A DNA stretch of 64,000 bases from Nitrosomonas sp. (GTDB taxonomy: Bacteria; Pseudomonadota; Gammaproteobacteria; Burkholderiales; Nitrosomonadaceae), in the NCBI GenBank assembly GCA_019635215.1, contig JAHBZZ010000001.1, forward strand, positions 1-64,000, read 5' to 3'. The notes under the pieces were generated by a model that searched no databases, was not told the DNA's origin, and saw only the letters and a list, made by a program, of their open reading frames with translations. Position 1 is the stretch's first letter, and each line of letters starts with the position of its first letter. This document shows positions 36,028 through 46,050 of this stretch, piece after piece. The position numbers were made by a program, and so were the translations under genes.

Positions 36028-37037
36028 TACAGTGATTGCATACCCAGCTTATCCAATAAGGTCTGGTCCCGCTGCGCTTCCGGGTTGCCGGTAGTCAACA
36101 ACTTGTCACCATAAAAGATGGAATTGGCACCCGCCAGGAAACATAAAGCCTGCACCGCTTGAGACATTTCACGCCTGCCGGCGGATAAACGCACCATGGC
36201 TTTCGGCATGGTTATCCGCGCTGCGGCTATGGTACGCACAAATTCAAACGGATCGAGTTTCGCAGTGCCATAAAGCGGTGTTCCCTCCACCTGCACCAGA
36301 TAATTAATGGGCACCGACTCAGGATAAGGATCCAAATTGGCCAGCTGCGCGATCAATCCCGCGCGCGCTTCGCGTGTTTCCCCCATGCCGACGATCCCGC
36401 CGCAACAGACATTGATTCCGGCGTTACGTACTTCCTGCAGGGTATTCAGCCGATCCTGATACTGCCGTGTTGTGATGATTTCACTGTAATAGTCGGGTGA
36501 AGTATCCAGATTATGATTATAGTAATCCAGCCCGGCATCACCCAGCTGTTTCGCTTGTCCTGGTTTTAACATACCCAGTGTCGCACAGGTTTCCATCCCC
36601 AGGCTTTTAACGGCGCCGATCATTGCGGTGACTTTTTCGATATCCCGCTGCTTGGGGCCGCGCCATGCCGCGCCCATGCAGAACCGCGTAGCACCCTGTG
36701 CTTTTGCCGCCGCTGCTGCAGCGACCACATCTTCAATAGGCAACATCTCCTGATTCTCGACACCGGTATGATAACGCGCCGCCTGCGGACAATATCCGCA
36801 ATCTTCCGAACAGCCACCGGTTTTAACCGAAATCAGTGTGGACAATTGCACAGTATTGGCATCGTGAAACTGACGATGCACCTGCTGCGCCTGAAAAACG
36901 AGGTCATTAAACGGCATATCGAGTAATAACTGTATCTCGGGTATACGCCATCTGACGGACTTGTCTGCCGGTTGGGCTATACTGTCGGCATTTTTCAAAT
37001 GATCTGTTGGATCTGCAGTAAGTGAATTGCAGCGCAT
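36027..37037 (-). CDS. bioB: biotin synthase
   Basis: Protein of 336 residues, radical SAM enzyme. [10 protein letters not shown] is the 4Fe-4S CxxxCxxC motif; [33 protein letters not shown] and [11 protein letters not shown] are typical BioB blocks. It inserts sulfur into dethiobiotin. Start ATG 37037 has AGGA seven bases upstream; the GTG at 37064 is less likely. The palindromic element lies after its end and separates it from bioF, the next gene on the same strand. Confidence 0.96.
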   Translation of the reverse strand: MRCNSLTADPTDHLKNADSIAQPADKSVRWRIPEIQLLLDMPFNDLVFQAQQVHRQFHDANTVQLSTLISVKTGGCSEDCGYCPQAARYHTGVENQEMLPIEDVVAAAAAAKAQGATRFCMGAAWRGPKQRDIEKVTAMIGAVKSLGMETCATLGMLKPGQAKQLGDAGLDYYNHNLDTSPDYYSEIITTRQYQDRLNTLQEVRNAGINVCCGGIVGMGETREARAGLIAQLANLDPYPESVPINYLVQVEGTPLYGTAKLDPFEFVRTIAAARITMPKAMVRLSAGRREMSQAVQALCFLAGANSIFYGDKLLTTGNPEAQRDQTLLDKLGMQSL

Positions 37038-37097
37038 ATGACTTCCTATGAATAGATTTGACACCCTGTTTGGTTTTCAACGTGTGAATTGTAGGTG

Positions 37098-37889
37098 ATG
37101 ATTACGGATTCAAGTGCCATTGTCAATTTTAACCAGGAAAAATTTTTAGCACCGTATCGACAAGTGAATGCTTTTTTCTATAAAAACTGTATTTTATGCG
37201 ATGCAATGGCCACGCAGGATTTTTGTGATGCCTGTTTCAAGCATTTGCCGGCAATTCCTGTCCGCCATTGTCCGGTCTGTTTAAGCGCATTTGCATCCAG
37301 TCAGGTCCTGGCGCACCCGTTACAGATATGCGGCGCATGCCTGGCAAAACCACCGGCCTACGACACCACAATTGCCGCGCTAACCTACACATTCCCCGTT
37401 GATGCGCTGATACATGCATTGAAATATCAGGCACGGCTGGCAATCGCACCCATTCTGGCAAAATTGCTCATCGAAAAATTACGCCACATAGAAATCGCAC
37501 ATAAACCTGATCTGATCATACCCATGCCCTTGCATCCCAGACGATTGCGGGAAAGAGGTTTCAATCAGGCGCTCGAAATCGCGCGTTATGTCGCCCGCGC
37601 ATTGAAAATTGAAATCATTCCCGAGGGCTGCAAGCGCACCCGTAATACACCGCCGCAAACCGAGTTGCCCTGGAAACTGCGCCAGAAGAATGTACGTAAT
37701 GCTTTCAGTTGTACGTTAGATTTATCGGGACGGCACATAGTCATCATCGACGATGTAATGACAACCGGCGCCACATTGAATGCATTGGCACATCAACTGC
37801 GCATTAAAGGCGCAGCAACAGTATCCAATTGGGTGATCGCGCGCGCCCAAATCGATCAGCTTAAAACAGAATTAGATTCGAATTTTTAA
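37098..37889 (+). CDS. ComF-family phosphoribosyltransferase-like protein
   Basis: Protein of 263 residues. The N-terminal zinc-finger-like part has CILCD, FCDAC, HCPVC and ICGACL. The C-terminal PRTase fold carries PMPLHPRRLRERGFNQA, the CKRTRNTPPQTEL stretch and IVIIDDVMTTGATL. ComF/GntX proteins take part in DNA uptake or gluconate use; the natural-competence link fits the type IV pilus operon nearby. Start ATG 37098 (or GTG 37095), divergent from bioB. Confidence 0.9.
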   Translation: MITDSSAIVNFNQEKFLAPYRQVNAFFYKNCILCDAMATQDFCDACFKHLPAIPVRHCPVCLSAFASSQVLAHPLQICGACLAKPPAYDTTIAALTYTFPVDALIHALKYQARLAIAPILAKLLIEKLRHIEIAHKPDLIIPMPLHPRRLRERGFNQALEIARYVARALKIEIIPEGCKRTRNTPPQTELPWKLRQKNVRNAFSCTLDLSGRHIVIIDDVMTTGATLNALAHQLRIKGAATVSNWVIARAQIDQLKTELDSNF

Positions 37890-37919
37890 TGCCATCCAAC
37901 CAGCAAGTACCTTGTCATC

Positions 37920-38384
37920 ATGTTTCATATTATTCTTTATCAACCTGAGATTCCTCAAAACACAGGTAACATTATCCGTTTGTGCGCCAATACCGGCACC
38001 CAATTACATCTGGTAAAACCATTCGGATTTATTCTGAATGACCGACAATTGTTAAGAGCCGGACTCGATTATCATGCATTAGCAGCCATCAGAACTCATG
38101 AAAATTGGCCCAGTTGCATCTTTGAACTCGGAGGGTGCCGCTTATTCGCTGTCACTACGAAAGGAAAAACACGTTATGACAGTATCCATTTTAAGGATGG
38201 CGATGCTTTCATATTCGGATCAGAAACCAGAGGATTATCACAGGAAATTCTGGACAGTATTGAAACACAACGGCATATCCGTGTACCCATGGTTCCAGCC
38301 AGCCGCAGCCTGAATTTATCCAATACTGTTGCCATCATCGCGTACGAAGCGTGGCGGCAGAACGGATTTCAGGCTGGGATATAG
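37920..38384 (+). CDS. trmL: tRNA (cytidine(34)-2'-O)-methyltransferase
   Basis: Protein of 154 residues of the SPOUT class. MFHIILYQPEIPQNTGNIIR, FGFILNDRQLLRAGLDYH, FIFGSETRGLSQEIL, IRVPMVP and SRSLNLSNTVAIIAYEAWRQ are the usual TrmL motifs. It methylates the wobble ribose of tRNA-Leu. It follows comF by 30 bp and converges with pilQ, 13 bp away. Confidence 0.95.
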   Translation: MFHIILYQPEIPQNTGNIIRLCANTGTQLHLVKPFGFILNDRQLLRAGLDYHALAAIRTHENWPSCIFELGGCRLFAVTTKGKTRYDSIHFKDGDAFIFGSETRGLSQEILDSIETQRHIRVPMVPASRSLNLSNTVAIIAYEAWRQNGFQAGI

Positions 38385-38397
38385 ATTGTCAAAACCG

Positions 38398-40512
38398 TTA
38401 CTGCAAATTCAGGTTCTCGTTCAGGATACGCGGTGTTACAAAGACCAGCAATTCACGCTTATCGTCACGTTTCGCGGTATTTCTGAAAACATGGCCGACA
38501 TAGGGTATATCGCCGAGCAATGGCACTTTATTGACCACATTGGCCTCGTTACGCTCAAAAATACCGCCAATCACGACCGTTCCGCCATTTTCCACCAGCA
38601 CTTTGGTGGTTACCTGTTTGGTATTGATTGCCGGCGGTAGGAAGGCATTCACACTTTGGCCAATCTTATCCTGATTAACGCTGAGCTCCATATCGATCTG
38701 ATTATCATAGGTAATCAATGGTCTGACTTTCAGACTCAGTGTAGCATCGACAAACCGGACACTCGTCGCTCCACTGCTTGTCGCCTGCTGGAAAGGCACG
38801 CGGTCACCTTGTTCAATAATTGCTTCCACACCATGCGCGGTCACTACACGCGGACTCGCAATGACTCTGCCTTTAGTATCCGTTTCCAAAGCAGACAGTT
38901 CCAGATTAATCAAACGGCCATCATTGATCTTCAGCAGACTTAAGCCTAACGTAGCAGGCCCGCCAACTGCTGCCGCCGCTGCGGCGGGAAGGTTTACATT
39001 CAGATTTTCACCCGCAGGTACTTGTTGACCAATGACCAAATTACTTGAATCGACTACATTACCCGATACACCCAAGCGGTGACTTCCCAAATTGGATGTA
39101 TCCTTAACCCCAAAACGTGCGCCGAGATTACGGCTGAATGTATCTGTCGCCTCTACGATCCGCGCCTCGATCATCACCTGCCTTTCAAACACATCGAGCC
39201 GTTTGACACGTTTTCTGATTTCAGCAATTTTGATCGGAATATCGGTAACCGTTAGTGTATTACTGATTTCATCGAGATTGATCGCACCGCGATTACTCAA
39301 CATGCCCTCAAATGATATTGAATTTACCCGGCGATGATTGAGCTGAAAGGTTTCTGTCGTTAATGGCTCCAATTCCGTAATCTGCTGTCTTGCCTCAAGA
39401 TCCAACAACTCTCTATCCGCCAGTTCCTTGCTCGGTGCGACAAAAATAACGTTACCGGTTTGCCGTTTAGCCAAGCCATTGGATTGCAACACAATATCGA
39501 GCGCCTGATCCCAGGGTACGTCCCGCAGACGCAATGTCAGATTACCACCGACGGAATCACTGGCGATAATGTTCAGGTTGGTAAAATCTGCGATAACCTG
39601 CAATACTGCACGAATCTCTACGTTCTGAAAATTGAGTGACAACTTTTCACCGACATAGCCACCATTCTCACGCCTGCGCCGTGCAATCTCATCTTCATTT
39701 TCGGTCAACGGCCGAACTTCCAGTACAAACTGATTCCCCATCTGACGTGCAGAATGCTCCCATCGCCCAACAGGTTCAATCACCATCCGGACATTATCAC
39801 CTTGCGTGGTAGCGCCAATAATTTTTACAGGCGTTCCGAAATCGATAACATCCAATCGCCTTTCCAAATTACGCGGTAAGTAGGTATCCACAAATTCCAC
39901 CACCAGATTTTCACCCAATTTACGGACATCAATACCTGTTCCAGGATGCATTAAATCGACAATAACCCGCCCCTCACCCGTCTCCCCGCGTCTAAAATCC
40001 ACATCCAGCATGCTGTTCAATGCTTTTTCCGTTGCACTCTGAGTGAATTTGGCCACAGAACTTTCTCTCTGATGACGATCAGAAACAATATTCAGTATGA
40101 CCAAAAGAGATTTGTCTTGAATTTGAACATCATGATGCATCAATCTGGATAGATTCAATACCAGACGTGTCCGGTCGCCAACTTGTACAATATTGATACT
40201 GTGCAGATCACCTTCATCGATCTCATAGAAATTCTTTTCCAAGCCATTGGATACATTATAGAAATCGAAATATATTCTGTTTGGGTTACTCAGTGCAACA
40301 CCGATCGGTGCAGTTTCCGGCATTTCTTCCAAGGTCAGTTTGGCAACGACCTGACCATTCTGCGTGGTCGATATATCAATTGCTTTCAGATTATTGAACC
40401 GTCTTTTTTCCACTTCGAAATCAAATTCTGCACAAACCGCCCCGACCATTAGAAACGGTAGTGCTAGATACCATGACCATAAGATAGAATTCTTGAGTAA
40501 CGGTAATTTCAT
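38398..40512 (-). CDS. pilQ: type IV pilus secretin
   Basis: Protein of 704 residues. Signal peptide (about 1-28), two AMIN domains that bind peptidoglycan (about residues 40-135 and 165-270), an STN/N0 domain (LSLNFQNVEIRAVLQVIADF near residue 300), an N1/KH-like part, and the C-terminal secretin pore with VIASPRVVTAHG, VTTKVLVENGGTVVIGGIF and VPLLGDIPYVGHVFRN. It forms the outer-membrane channel for the pilus. Last gene of pilMNOPQ. Confidence 0.97.
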   Translation of the reverse strand: MKLPLLKNSILWSWYLALPFLMVGAVCAEFDFEVEKRRFNNLKAIDISTTQNGQVVAKLTLEEMPETAPIGVALSNPNRIYFDFYNVSNGLEKNFYEIDEGDLHSINIVQVGDRTRLVLNLSRLMHHDVQIQDKSLLVILNIVSDRHQRESSVAKFTQSATEKALNSMLDVDFRRGETGEGRVIVDLMHPGTGIDVRKLGENLVVEFVDTYLPRNLERRLDVIDFGTPVKIIGATTQGDNVRMVIEPVGRWEHSARQMGNQFVLEVRPLTENEDEIARRRRENGGYVGEKLSLNFQNVEIRAVLQVIADFTNLNIIASDSVGGNLTLRLRDVPWDQALDIVLQSNGLAKRQTGNVIFVAPSKELADRELLDLEARQQITELEPLTTETFQLNHRRVNSISFEGMLSNRGAINLDEISNTLTVTDIPIKIAEIRKRVKRLDVFERQVMIEARIVEATDTFSRNLGARFGVKDTSNLGSHRLGVSGNVVDSSNLVIGQQVPAGENLNVNLPAAAAAAVGGPATLGLSLLKINDGRLINLELSALETDTKGRVIASPRVVTAHGVEAIIEQGDRVPFQQATSSGATSVRFVDATLSLKVRPLITYDNQIDMELSVNQDKIGQSVNAFLPPAINTKQVTTKVLVENGGTVVIGGIFERNEANVVNKVPLLGDIPYVGHVFRNTAKRDDKRELLVFVTPRILNENLNLQ

Positions 40513-40522
40513 TGTTTAACTC

Positions 40523-41038
40523 CTAATCTTTCAGCATAAGTGTACTGATTCGCTCCGTCCATTCATTGACACCGTCTTGAATTATTTCCCGAAGCTTGAC
40601 TTCTGATTCCGAAATTTGACGGATCTGACCGAAATCCTGCCCTAGGTAATTACCTACAGCGACTCGGTACAAAGTGCCTTCTGGTGACTTAATAACCGCG
40701 AAAAAAGCTTTGTCCCGTTCTAAAGAACCAACCATCTGGAGACTTTCCAACGGATAGCTTTCTAAAAATTCCTTGCGTCGATTCAAATCAGGCTGTAATT
40801 CACTGCTTACATGATGCGCTTGCTCATTTTTTCTAGGTACAAACGGATTTGGAATATCAAACGCAGCATATGTAAATGATTCGTATGGCTTCACTTCGGG
40901 AAGAGGATCAACATGTCCGGTCAATCCGTCGCCAGCTGTACTGATAAACGCTTCTAAATCGCTATAGCTGCTGCTATGCTCGCAAGCGATGAATAATGTT
41001 GTAACCATTAACAACATAATCCGACAATTCACTGTCAT
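40523..41038 (-). CDS. pilP: type IV pilus assembly lipoprotein
   Basis: Protein of 171 residues with a lipoprotein signal (LFIAC, Cys about residue 19), a flexible proline-rich linker and a compact beta domain with LESLQMVGSLERDKAFFAVI and YRVAVGNYLGQDFGQI. This is the PilP pattern; it links PilNO to PilQ in the periplasm. It overlaps pilO by 4 bp. Confidence 0.95.
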   Translation of the reverse strand: MTVNCRIMLLMVTTLFIACEHSSSYSDLEAFISTAGDGLTGHVDPLPEVKPYESFTYAAFDIPNPFVPRKNEQAHHVSSELQPDLNRRKEFLESYPLESLQMVGSLERDKAFFAVIKSPEGTLYRVAVGNYLGQDFGQIRQISESEVKLREIIQDGVNEWTERISTLMLKD

Positions 41039-41649
41039 CGAACTTGCCCTCCATGGTTCGCCACTTCAGTCTCATCTAAGTAACGAAACGTTTTTGCAAC
41101 AGCATCAAAGACCAGTAAATCATCGCTCCCCGGTACAATGCTGACATTATTCAACGTCACGATACGTGACAATTTCGCAATATCACTGACAAATGCACCA
41201 ATATCATGGTACTTTCCAGTTACTCTGATCGTTACAGGCAGCTCCGCATAAAATTCATTGATTGTTTCATTTTCAGCAGGTTTGAAAAGTTCGAACTGCA
41301 GTCCACGGCCCAGACCTGCCTGATTAATATCGACTAACAAAGCTTCCATTTCCGATTTATTCGGCAGTTGCTTTAATAGCACACTTAACGATTCCTCGAT
41401 GTCCTGCAATTGCTGTTTCAGCATCGGCAGATTTACAGCACTTCTTTTTTTAACCAGATAAGTATCCTTTAAAGTCTGTTCTTCAGCCTGCACATTCTCA
41501 AGACGAATTAATTGGTCATTCCAGACAAAGTAATAGCCACCGGCCACAATCGCGACGAACAACAGCAACAATGCTACCGCCACAATCTGTATCGGCCATT
41601 TTCCCGGATCGTTGGGATCTAAATATCGTAGTTCCTCGATTAAATTCAT
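41035..41649 (-). CDS. pilO: type IV pilus inner-membrane protein PilO
   Basis: Protein of 204 residues. LNDPNDPGKWP-type N-terminus (LRYLDPNDPGKWPIQIV), one membrane segment (about 20-42), a coiled coil (LKDTYLVKKRSAVNLPMLKQ) and a periplasmic ferredoxin-like domain with YHDIGAFVSDIAKLSRIVTL. It pairs with PilN in the alignment subcomplex. Starts 12 bp after pilN. Confidence 0.95.
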   Translation of the reverse strand: MNLIEELRYLDPNDPGKWPIQIVAVALLLLFVAIVAGGYYFVWNDQLIRLENVQAEEQTLKDTYLVKKRSAVNLPMLKQQLQDIEESLSVLLKQLPNKSEMEALLVDINQAGLGRGLQFELFKPAENETINEFYAELPVTIRVTGKYHDIGAFVSDIAKLSRIVTLNNVSIVPGSDDLLVFDAVAKTFRYLDETEVANHGGQVR

Positions 41650-41661
41650 AGAAAATAACTC

Positions 41662-42234
41662 TTAAAGTACATAGGATTCTTCAATATCCCTTCTCGATGA
41701 TTTCAATTTGACATTCAGATTAAACTCATTCTGGCGAATATTGTTCACATTCACCGCTTTAATCTCTATGAGTACAGGCGTTCCCAACCACTGTGATGAT
41801 TCCAGGTTTTTCATCAATGTCGACACCCACGCATTGGATTGCGCATAGCCATTCAAATTGACATTCTGACCGTTTTGCTTAATGCTTCTAAGATAAACAC
41901 CGTCAGGCAGTTGCCTGACAAGTTGATCCAGCAAATGAACCACTTCGGCACGATTTCCCTGCAATGTTTCAACGACGTCTTTGCGTGATAACAATTCCTG
42001 AGTTTGATTTTTGATGTCTCTGATTTCAGCAATCTGCTGATCCAGAATGGTGATATGGCTATTCAGAAATTGATTACGGCCATTTTGCGTATCTATCTTC
42101 CCGGCGATAACATCGCACCCCGCCCAGATAATGAGCAAACCTACCGCAAAAACAACACCTACCGAAATTGCAACCTGCTGTTGCCGGGCCTTACGTTTTA
42201 ATTCCCGATGTGGAAGTAGATTAATTCGAATCAT
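41662..42234 (-). CDS. pilN: type IV pilus inner-membrane protein PilN
   Basis: Protein of 190 residues. It starts with IRINLLPHRE, the short cytoplasmic motif that binds PilM, followed by one membrane segment (about residues 20-42), a coiled coil and a periplasmic domain. It overlaps the pilM stop by 4 bp, so the two partners are co-translated. Confidence 0.95.
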   Translation of the reverse strand: MIRINLLPHRELKRKARQQQVAISVGVVFAVGLLIIWAGCDVIAGKIDTQNGRNQFLNSHITILDQQIAEIRDIKNQTQELLSRKDVVETLQGNRAEVVHLLDQLVRQLPDGVYLRSIKQNGQNVNLNGYAQSNAWVSTLMKNLESSQWLGTPVLIEIKAVNVNNIRQNEFNLNVKLKSSRRDIEESYVL

Positions 42235-43358
42235 GATGGATCAAAGCTTCGCATAGCCAAACCGCATGCGATTAAAAGAGAAGGCGCATCTGCATTGATT
42301 TGCCTCGACGTAATACGGCCTGATAGACCCATGTTTAGAAATGGGTTAACCACTAGCGTACTTACCTGAGTACGTGCGGCAATAATGTCATCAAGCCCTG
42401 GAATTGCAGCACAACCACCCGCAATAAGAATGTAGTTGATTTCAGTATATTGCGTAGAAGTATAAAAAAACTGAATGGCACGCATGACTTCAATTGCCAG
42501 TGTTTCACAGAATGGATTTAAAACATCTGTCTTATAGTTTTCCGGCAAACCACCATTTCGCTTAGCTTTTTCTGAATCTTCCAGAGATAGATTAAATTGG
42601 TTATGTATCTCCTGTGTCAATTGATCACCGCCAAAAGGCTGATCGCGCATATATACTGATTCACCGCTATGAAACACATTGGTTTTCATAACCGTTGCGC
42701 CAATATCGATAAGCACTACAATCTGATGATCACCGCTCTCAGGCAACTGGTTTTTTATCAATTCAAAAGCAGCCTGTGCGGCATAAGGCTCAACATCCAT
42801 CACGACCGTTCTCAGTCCTGCCATTAAAGCAGCCGCTACACGATCTTCCACCTTTTCTTTACGTGACGCCGCTATCAATACTTCCACTTCATCAGGATTT
42901 TTAGGTAACGGTTTCAGTACTTGAAAATCCAGATTAACTTCATTCAGTACAAAAGGAATATACTGACTGGCTTCAGTCTCCACCTGAAACTCAAGATCTT
43001 CCTCGCGCTGTCCTGCTGGCACGATAATTTTCTTGGTGATCACATCCGACGAAGGCAGCGCCAATGCAATATTCTTACACCTGGAACCCAACCGTTTCCA
43101 ACCATGTTTTATGCTTTCGCCTACCGACTCCAGATCAACGATACTGCCATCTTGCATCGCATTGATTGCCAGTGGCTCAATAACATAGCGTTCAACACGA
43201 AAACTTCCTTTTCCCTTGCCAACCTTGGATAATTCAACCATTTTTACCGAAGAAGAACTGATATCAACACCTATCAGCGACGGAGATTTTATTTCCATGA
43301 AGTCAAGATTGATATCAAATTTTCCCTTGAACATTGTTTTATTTGAGGCGATACTCAT
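42231..43358 (-). CDS. pilM: type IV pilus actin-like protein PilM
   Basis: Protein of about 375 residues. LIGVDISSSSVKMVELS and VVLIDIGATVMKTNVF are the actin-fold phosphate motifs, with ILIAGGCAAIPGLDDII near the end. PilM is a cytoplasmic ring protein that binds PilN. No strong Shine-Dalgarno marks the start; ATG at 43358, 43334 or 43298 are all possible and the last is closest to the conserved core. First gene of the pilMNOPQ operon, divergent from mrcA. Confidence 0.95.
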   Translation of the reverse strand: MSIASNKTMFKGKFDINLDFMEIKSPSLIGVDISSSSVKMVELSKVGKGKGSFRVERYVIEPLAINAMQDGSIVDLESVGESIKHGWKRLGSRCKNIALALPSSDVITKKIIVPAGQREEDLEFQVETEASQYIPFVLNEVNLDFQVLKPLPKNPDEVEVLIAASRKEKVEDRVAAALMAGLRTVVMDVEPYAAQAAFELIKNQLPESGDHQIVVLIDIGATVMKTNVFHSGESVYMRDQPFGGDQLTQEIHNQFNLSLEDSEKAKRNGGLPENYKTDVLNPFCETLAIEVMRAIQFFYTSTQYTEINYILIAGGCAAIPGLDDIIAARTQVSTLVVNPFLNMGLSGRITSRQINADAPSLLIACGLAMRSFDPS

Positions 43359-43447
43359 AAAAATGTTAATTAACAAAACAGCTTAAAATGTATGAAACGC
43401 ACTGGCATGTTTACGTTTTTGCTTGCAACTAACAGTCTGATGCAATT

Positions 43448-43476
43448 TTGACAGACTTAAGAAAATATGATTTATG
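43448..43476 (+). promoter_or_regulatory. possible mrcA promoter
   Basis: A perfect -35 box TTGACA at 43448-43453 lies 17 bp before TTTATG (43471-43476), a weak -10. It is in the divergent space between pilM and mrcA, pointing to mrcA, whose start is 67 bp further on. Confidence 0.35.
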
Positions 43477-43542
43477 GAAAAAAGGGATATATACCCCCCA
43501 ACTTTCTTAACTAAAATTTCACTAACTTTCTAATCGCTTTCC

Positions 43543-45864
43543 ATGATCACTCGCTGGCTTTATTACTTTTTTATTTTTGTGGTTGGTACAAGCGCAATCG
43601 GTTTATTGATGCTTATTTTTGCCGCATTGGTGACCTATTCTTCATTGCCATCACTTCAAGCGCTTACTGACTATCGCCCCAAAATACCTTTACGTATATA
43701 TAGTGATGAAGGATTATTGATCGGTGAGTTTGGCGCCGAGCGGCGCAATCTGGTTACTATTCAGGAAGTGCCCGAGCATCTTAAGCAGGCCATACTGGCT
43801 GCCGAAGACGACCGTTTTTATGAACACAGCGGTGTTGATTATTTAGGCGTACTGCGTGCTGCCTATTCTAATTTTGTTGCCGGTGGTGTACGCCAGGGTG
43901 CAAGTACTATTACCATGCAGGTAGCCAGAAATTTTTTCCTGACGCGAGAAAAAACCCTGACGAGAAAATTCAGCGAAGCTTTGCTCGCATTTAAAATTGA
44001 ACGCAACTTATCCAAAGACAAGATACTGGAGCTCTACGTCAATCAAATATATCTCGGCCAGCGCAGTTATGGCTTTGCGGCCGCAGCTCAAACATACTTT
44101 GGCAAATTGCTGCAGGATATCACTATGGCGGAAGCCGCAATGCTCGCCGGTCTCCCCAAGGCACCTTCAAGTTTCAATCCCGTTGTTAATCCCAAGCGTG
44201 CAAAAACAAGGCAGATCTATGTTCTGGGAAGATTATTGAAACTCAACCATATTTCCGAGCAGGAATACCAGCAATTAGAAAAACAGCCTGTTCCAGTCGT
44301 AAAACGAGCCCGGGAATTTGCCATGCCCGCAGATTATGTCGCTGAAATGGCAAGGCAGGCCATTTACGATCGCCTGCAGGAAGAAACCTATAGCCGGGGC
44401 ATCAGAGTCTATACCACCATCAGAAAACGCGACCAGACAGCCGCATACCAGTCATTACGCACCCATGTGCTGGAATATGACAGACGAAGAGGCTACCGCG
44501 GGCCGGTTGGTTATATCGATCCGATGCAATACGGTGCTGACACCGAGAAAGCGATCGACGAAGCACTCGAAGACGCCAGCGACAGCGGAGATATCATACC
44601 TGCCGTTGTTCTCGCAGTAAAAAACAAGGAAATACAAGTTTATGCAAAAGGTGGCCAGCTTCTTCAGCTTAAGGCCGATGGACTGAAATTCGTCGAGAAA
44701 TTCCTTAGTGAGAAAAAACATACGGATAAACGATACATCAGCCCAGGCGCCATCATCTATATTCAGCAGGATGCCGAAAAGAAATGGCATGTCACACAAC
44801 TGCCTAAAGTCGAAGCCGCTCTGGTTTCTCTTGATCCGCATGACGGTGCCGTGCGGGCGTTAGTGGGTGGTTTCGATTTCTATCTCAACCAATTCAATCA
44901 TGTTACCCAAGCTTGGCGGCAACCGGGCTCCAGTTTCAAGCCATTCATTTATTCCGCGTCACTTGAGAAAGGATTCACAGCCGCAACGATTGTTAATGAC
45001 GCCCCGCTTTCTTTCAGTGCGGCGCAAACAGGCAGTAAATCATGGGAGCCGAAAAATTTTGACGGTAAATATGGAGGACCGATGCGCATGCGTGAAGCGC
45101 TTGCCAAATCCAAAAATCTGGCGTCGATACGGATCTTACAAGCCATCGATTTACAATATGCACGAGATTATATTACCCGCTTCGGATTCGATGCGGACAA
45201 ACACCCGCCATATCTTCCTATGGCCCTGGGATCCGGTTCGGTAACGCCACTGCAAATGGCGTCAGGCTATGCCGTTTTTGCCAACCAAGGTTACCGTATC
45301 CAACCGCATTTCATCAAACGTATTGAAGACGAGCAAGGCAATAATGTTCTCGAAGTAGCTCGCCCGCAAACCCCATCCAACGGCGCACCCCGCGTCATCG
45401 ACCCACGCAATGCCTTCATTATGACGAGCATGATGCAAGACGTCATCAACTACGGCACCGCTGTGCGCGCAAAACAGCTGGGCAGAAGTGATCTTGCCGG
45501 GAAAACGGGCACAACCAGCAATTTTATCGACGCGTGGTTTTGTGGTTTTCAAAAAGATCTGGTCGCAGTTGCCTGGATCGGCTATGATGAACCTCAATCA
45601 TTAGGCACGAATGAAACCGGAGGACGCATTGCCCTTCCGATCTGGATGCAATATATGAGCGCCGCTTTAAAAGACGTGCCCATTGCGAAATATACGCCGC
45701 CGGAAGGCATTCTGGTCGAAAGAATCGATCCGAATACCGGTCTGAGAGTAACATCAAATGGCATAACAGAGTATTTTTTCCGTGAACAACTGCCACCCAT
45801 GTTAAACGAATATACCCATGATTTCGGCGGTACCTCTCAAAACCTGAAAGATCAACTATTCTGA
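43543..45864 (+). CDS. mrcA: penicillin-binding protein 1A
   Basis: Protein of 773 residues, bifunctional class A PBP. One N-terminal membrane anchor (about 8-30). The glycosyltransferase domain has AAEDDRFYEHSGVDY and GASTITMQVARNFFL. An OB-like insert follows, then the transpeptidase domain with active Ser in GSSFKPFIYS (about residue 463), SKN in LAKSKNLAS and the KTGTT motif. It polymerises and crosslinks peptidoglycan. Its position opposite pilMNOPQ is conserved in proteobacteria. Confidence 0.97.
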   Translation: MITRWLYYFFIFVVGTSAIGLLMLIFAALVTYSSLPSLQALTDYRPKIPLRIYSDEGLLIGEFGAERRNLVTIQEVPEHLKQAILAAEDDRFYEHSGVDYLGVLRAAYSNFVAGGVRQGASTITMQVARNFFLTREKTLTRKFSEALLAFKIERNLSKDKILELYVNQIYLGQRSYGFAAAAQTYFGKLLQDITMAEAAMLAGLPKAPSSFNPVVNPKRAKTRQIYVLGRLLKLNHISEQEYQQLEKQPVPVVKRAREFAMPADYVAEMARQAIYDRLQEETYSRGIRVYTTIRKRDQTAAYQSLRTHVLEYDRRRGYRGPVGYIDPMQYGADTEKAIDEALEDASDSGDIIPAVVLAVKNKEIQVYAKGGQLLQLKADGLKFVEKFLSEKKHTDKRYISPGAIIYIQQDAEKKWHVTQLPKVEAALVSLDPHDGAVRALVGGFDFYLNQFNHVTQAWRQPGSSFKPFIYSASLEKGFTAATIVNDAPLSFSAAQTGSKSWEPKNFDGKYGGPMRMREALAKSKNLASIRILQAIDLQYARDYITRFGFDADKHPPYLPMALGSGSVTPLQMASGYAVFANQGYRIQPHFIKRIEDEQGNNVLEVARPQTPSNGAPRVIDPRNAFIMTSMMQDVINYGTAVRAKQLGRSDLAGKTGTTSNFIDAWFCGFQKDLVAVAWIGYDEPQSLGTNETGGRIALPIWMQYMSAALKDVPIAKYTPPEGILVERIDPNTGLRVTSNGITEYFFREQLPPMLNEYTHDFGGTSQNLKDQLF

Positions 45865-45889
45865 ATCCGCTCCGGCAAAGATCACTATT

Positions 45890-46042
45890 ATGCAATCAAA
45901 AAACGCTGAGAAGATAAAGCATAAAATACGCCAATGGCCGGATCCATTCGTGGATGTCAACCAAAATACTACAAACATAAAGGATTTTGCCTTATCATCC
46001 ATGCCGATGGATACAATAATTACTGCACTATTTCGAGAATGA
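45890..46042 (+). CDS. possible small protein, 50 residues
   Basis: A 50-codon frame between mrcA and the phosphatase-like gene, starting with MQSKNAEKIKHKIRQWPDP. It lacks a clear ribosome-binding site and resembles nothing I know. Its existence as a gene is doubtful; the 186-bp gap otherwise holds only the promoter of the next gene. Confidence 0.2.
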   Translation: MQSKNAEKIKHKIRQWPDPFVDVNQNTTNIKDFALSSMPMDTIITALFRE

Positions 46043-46050
46043 GGCTTATT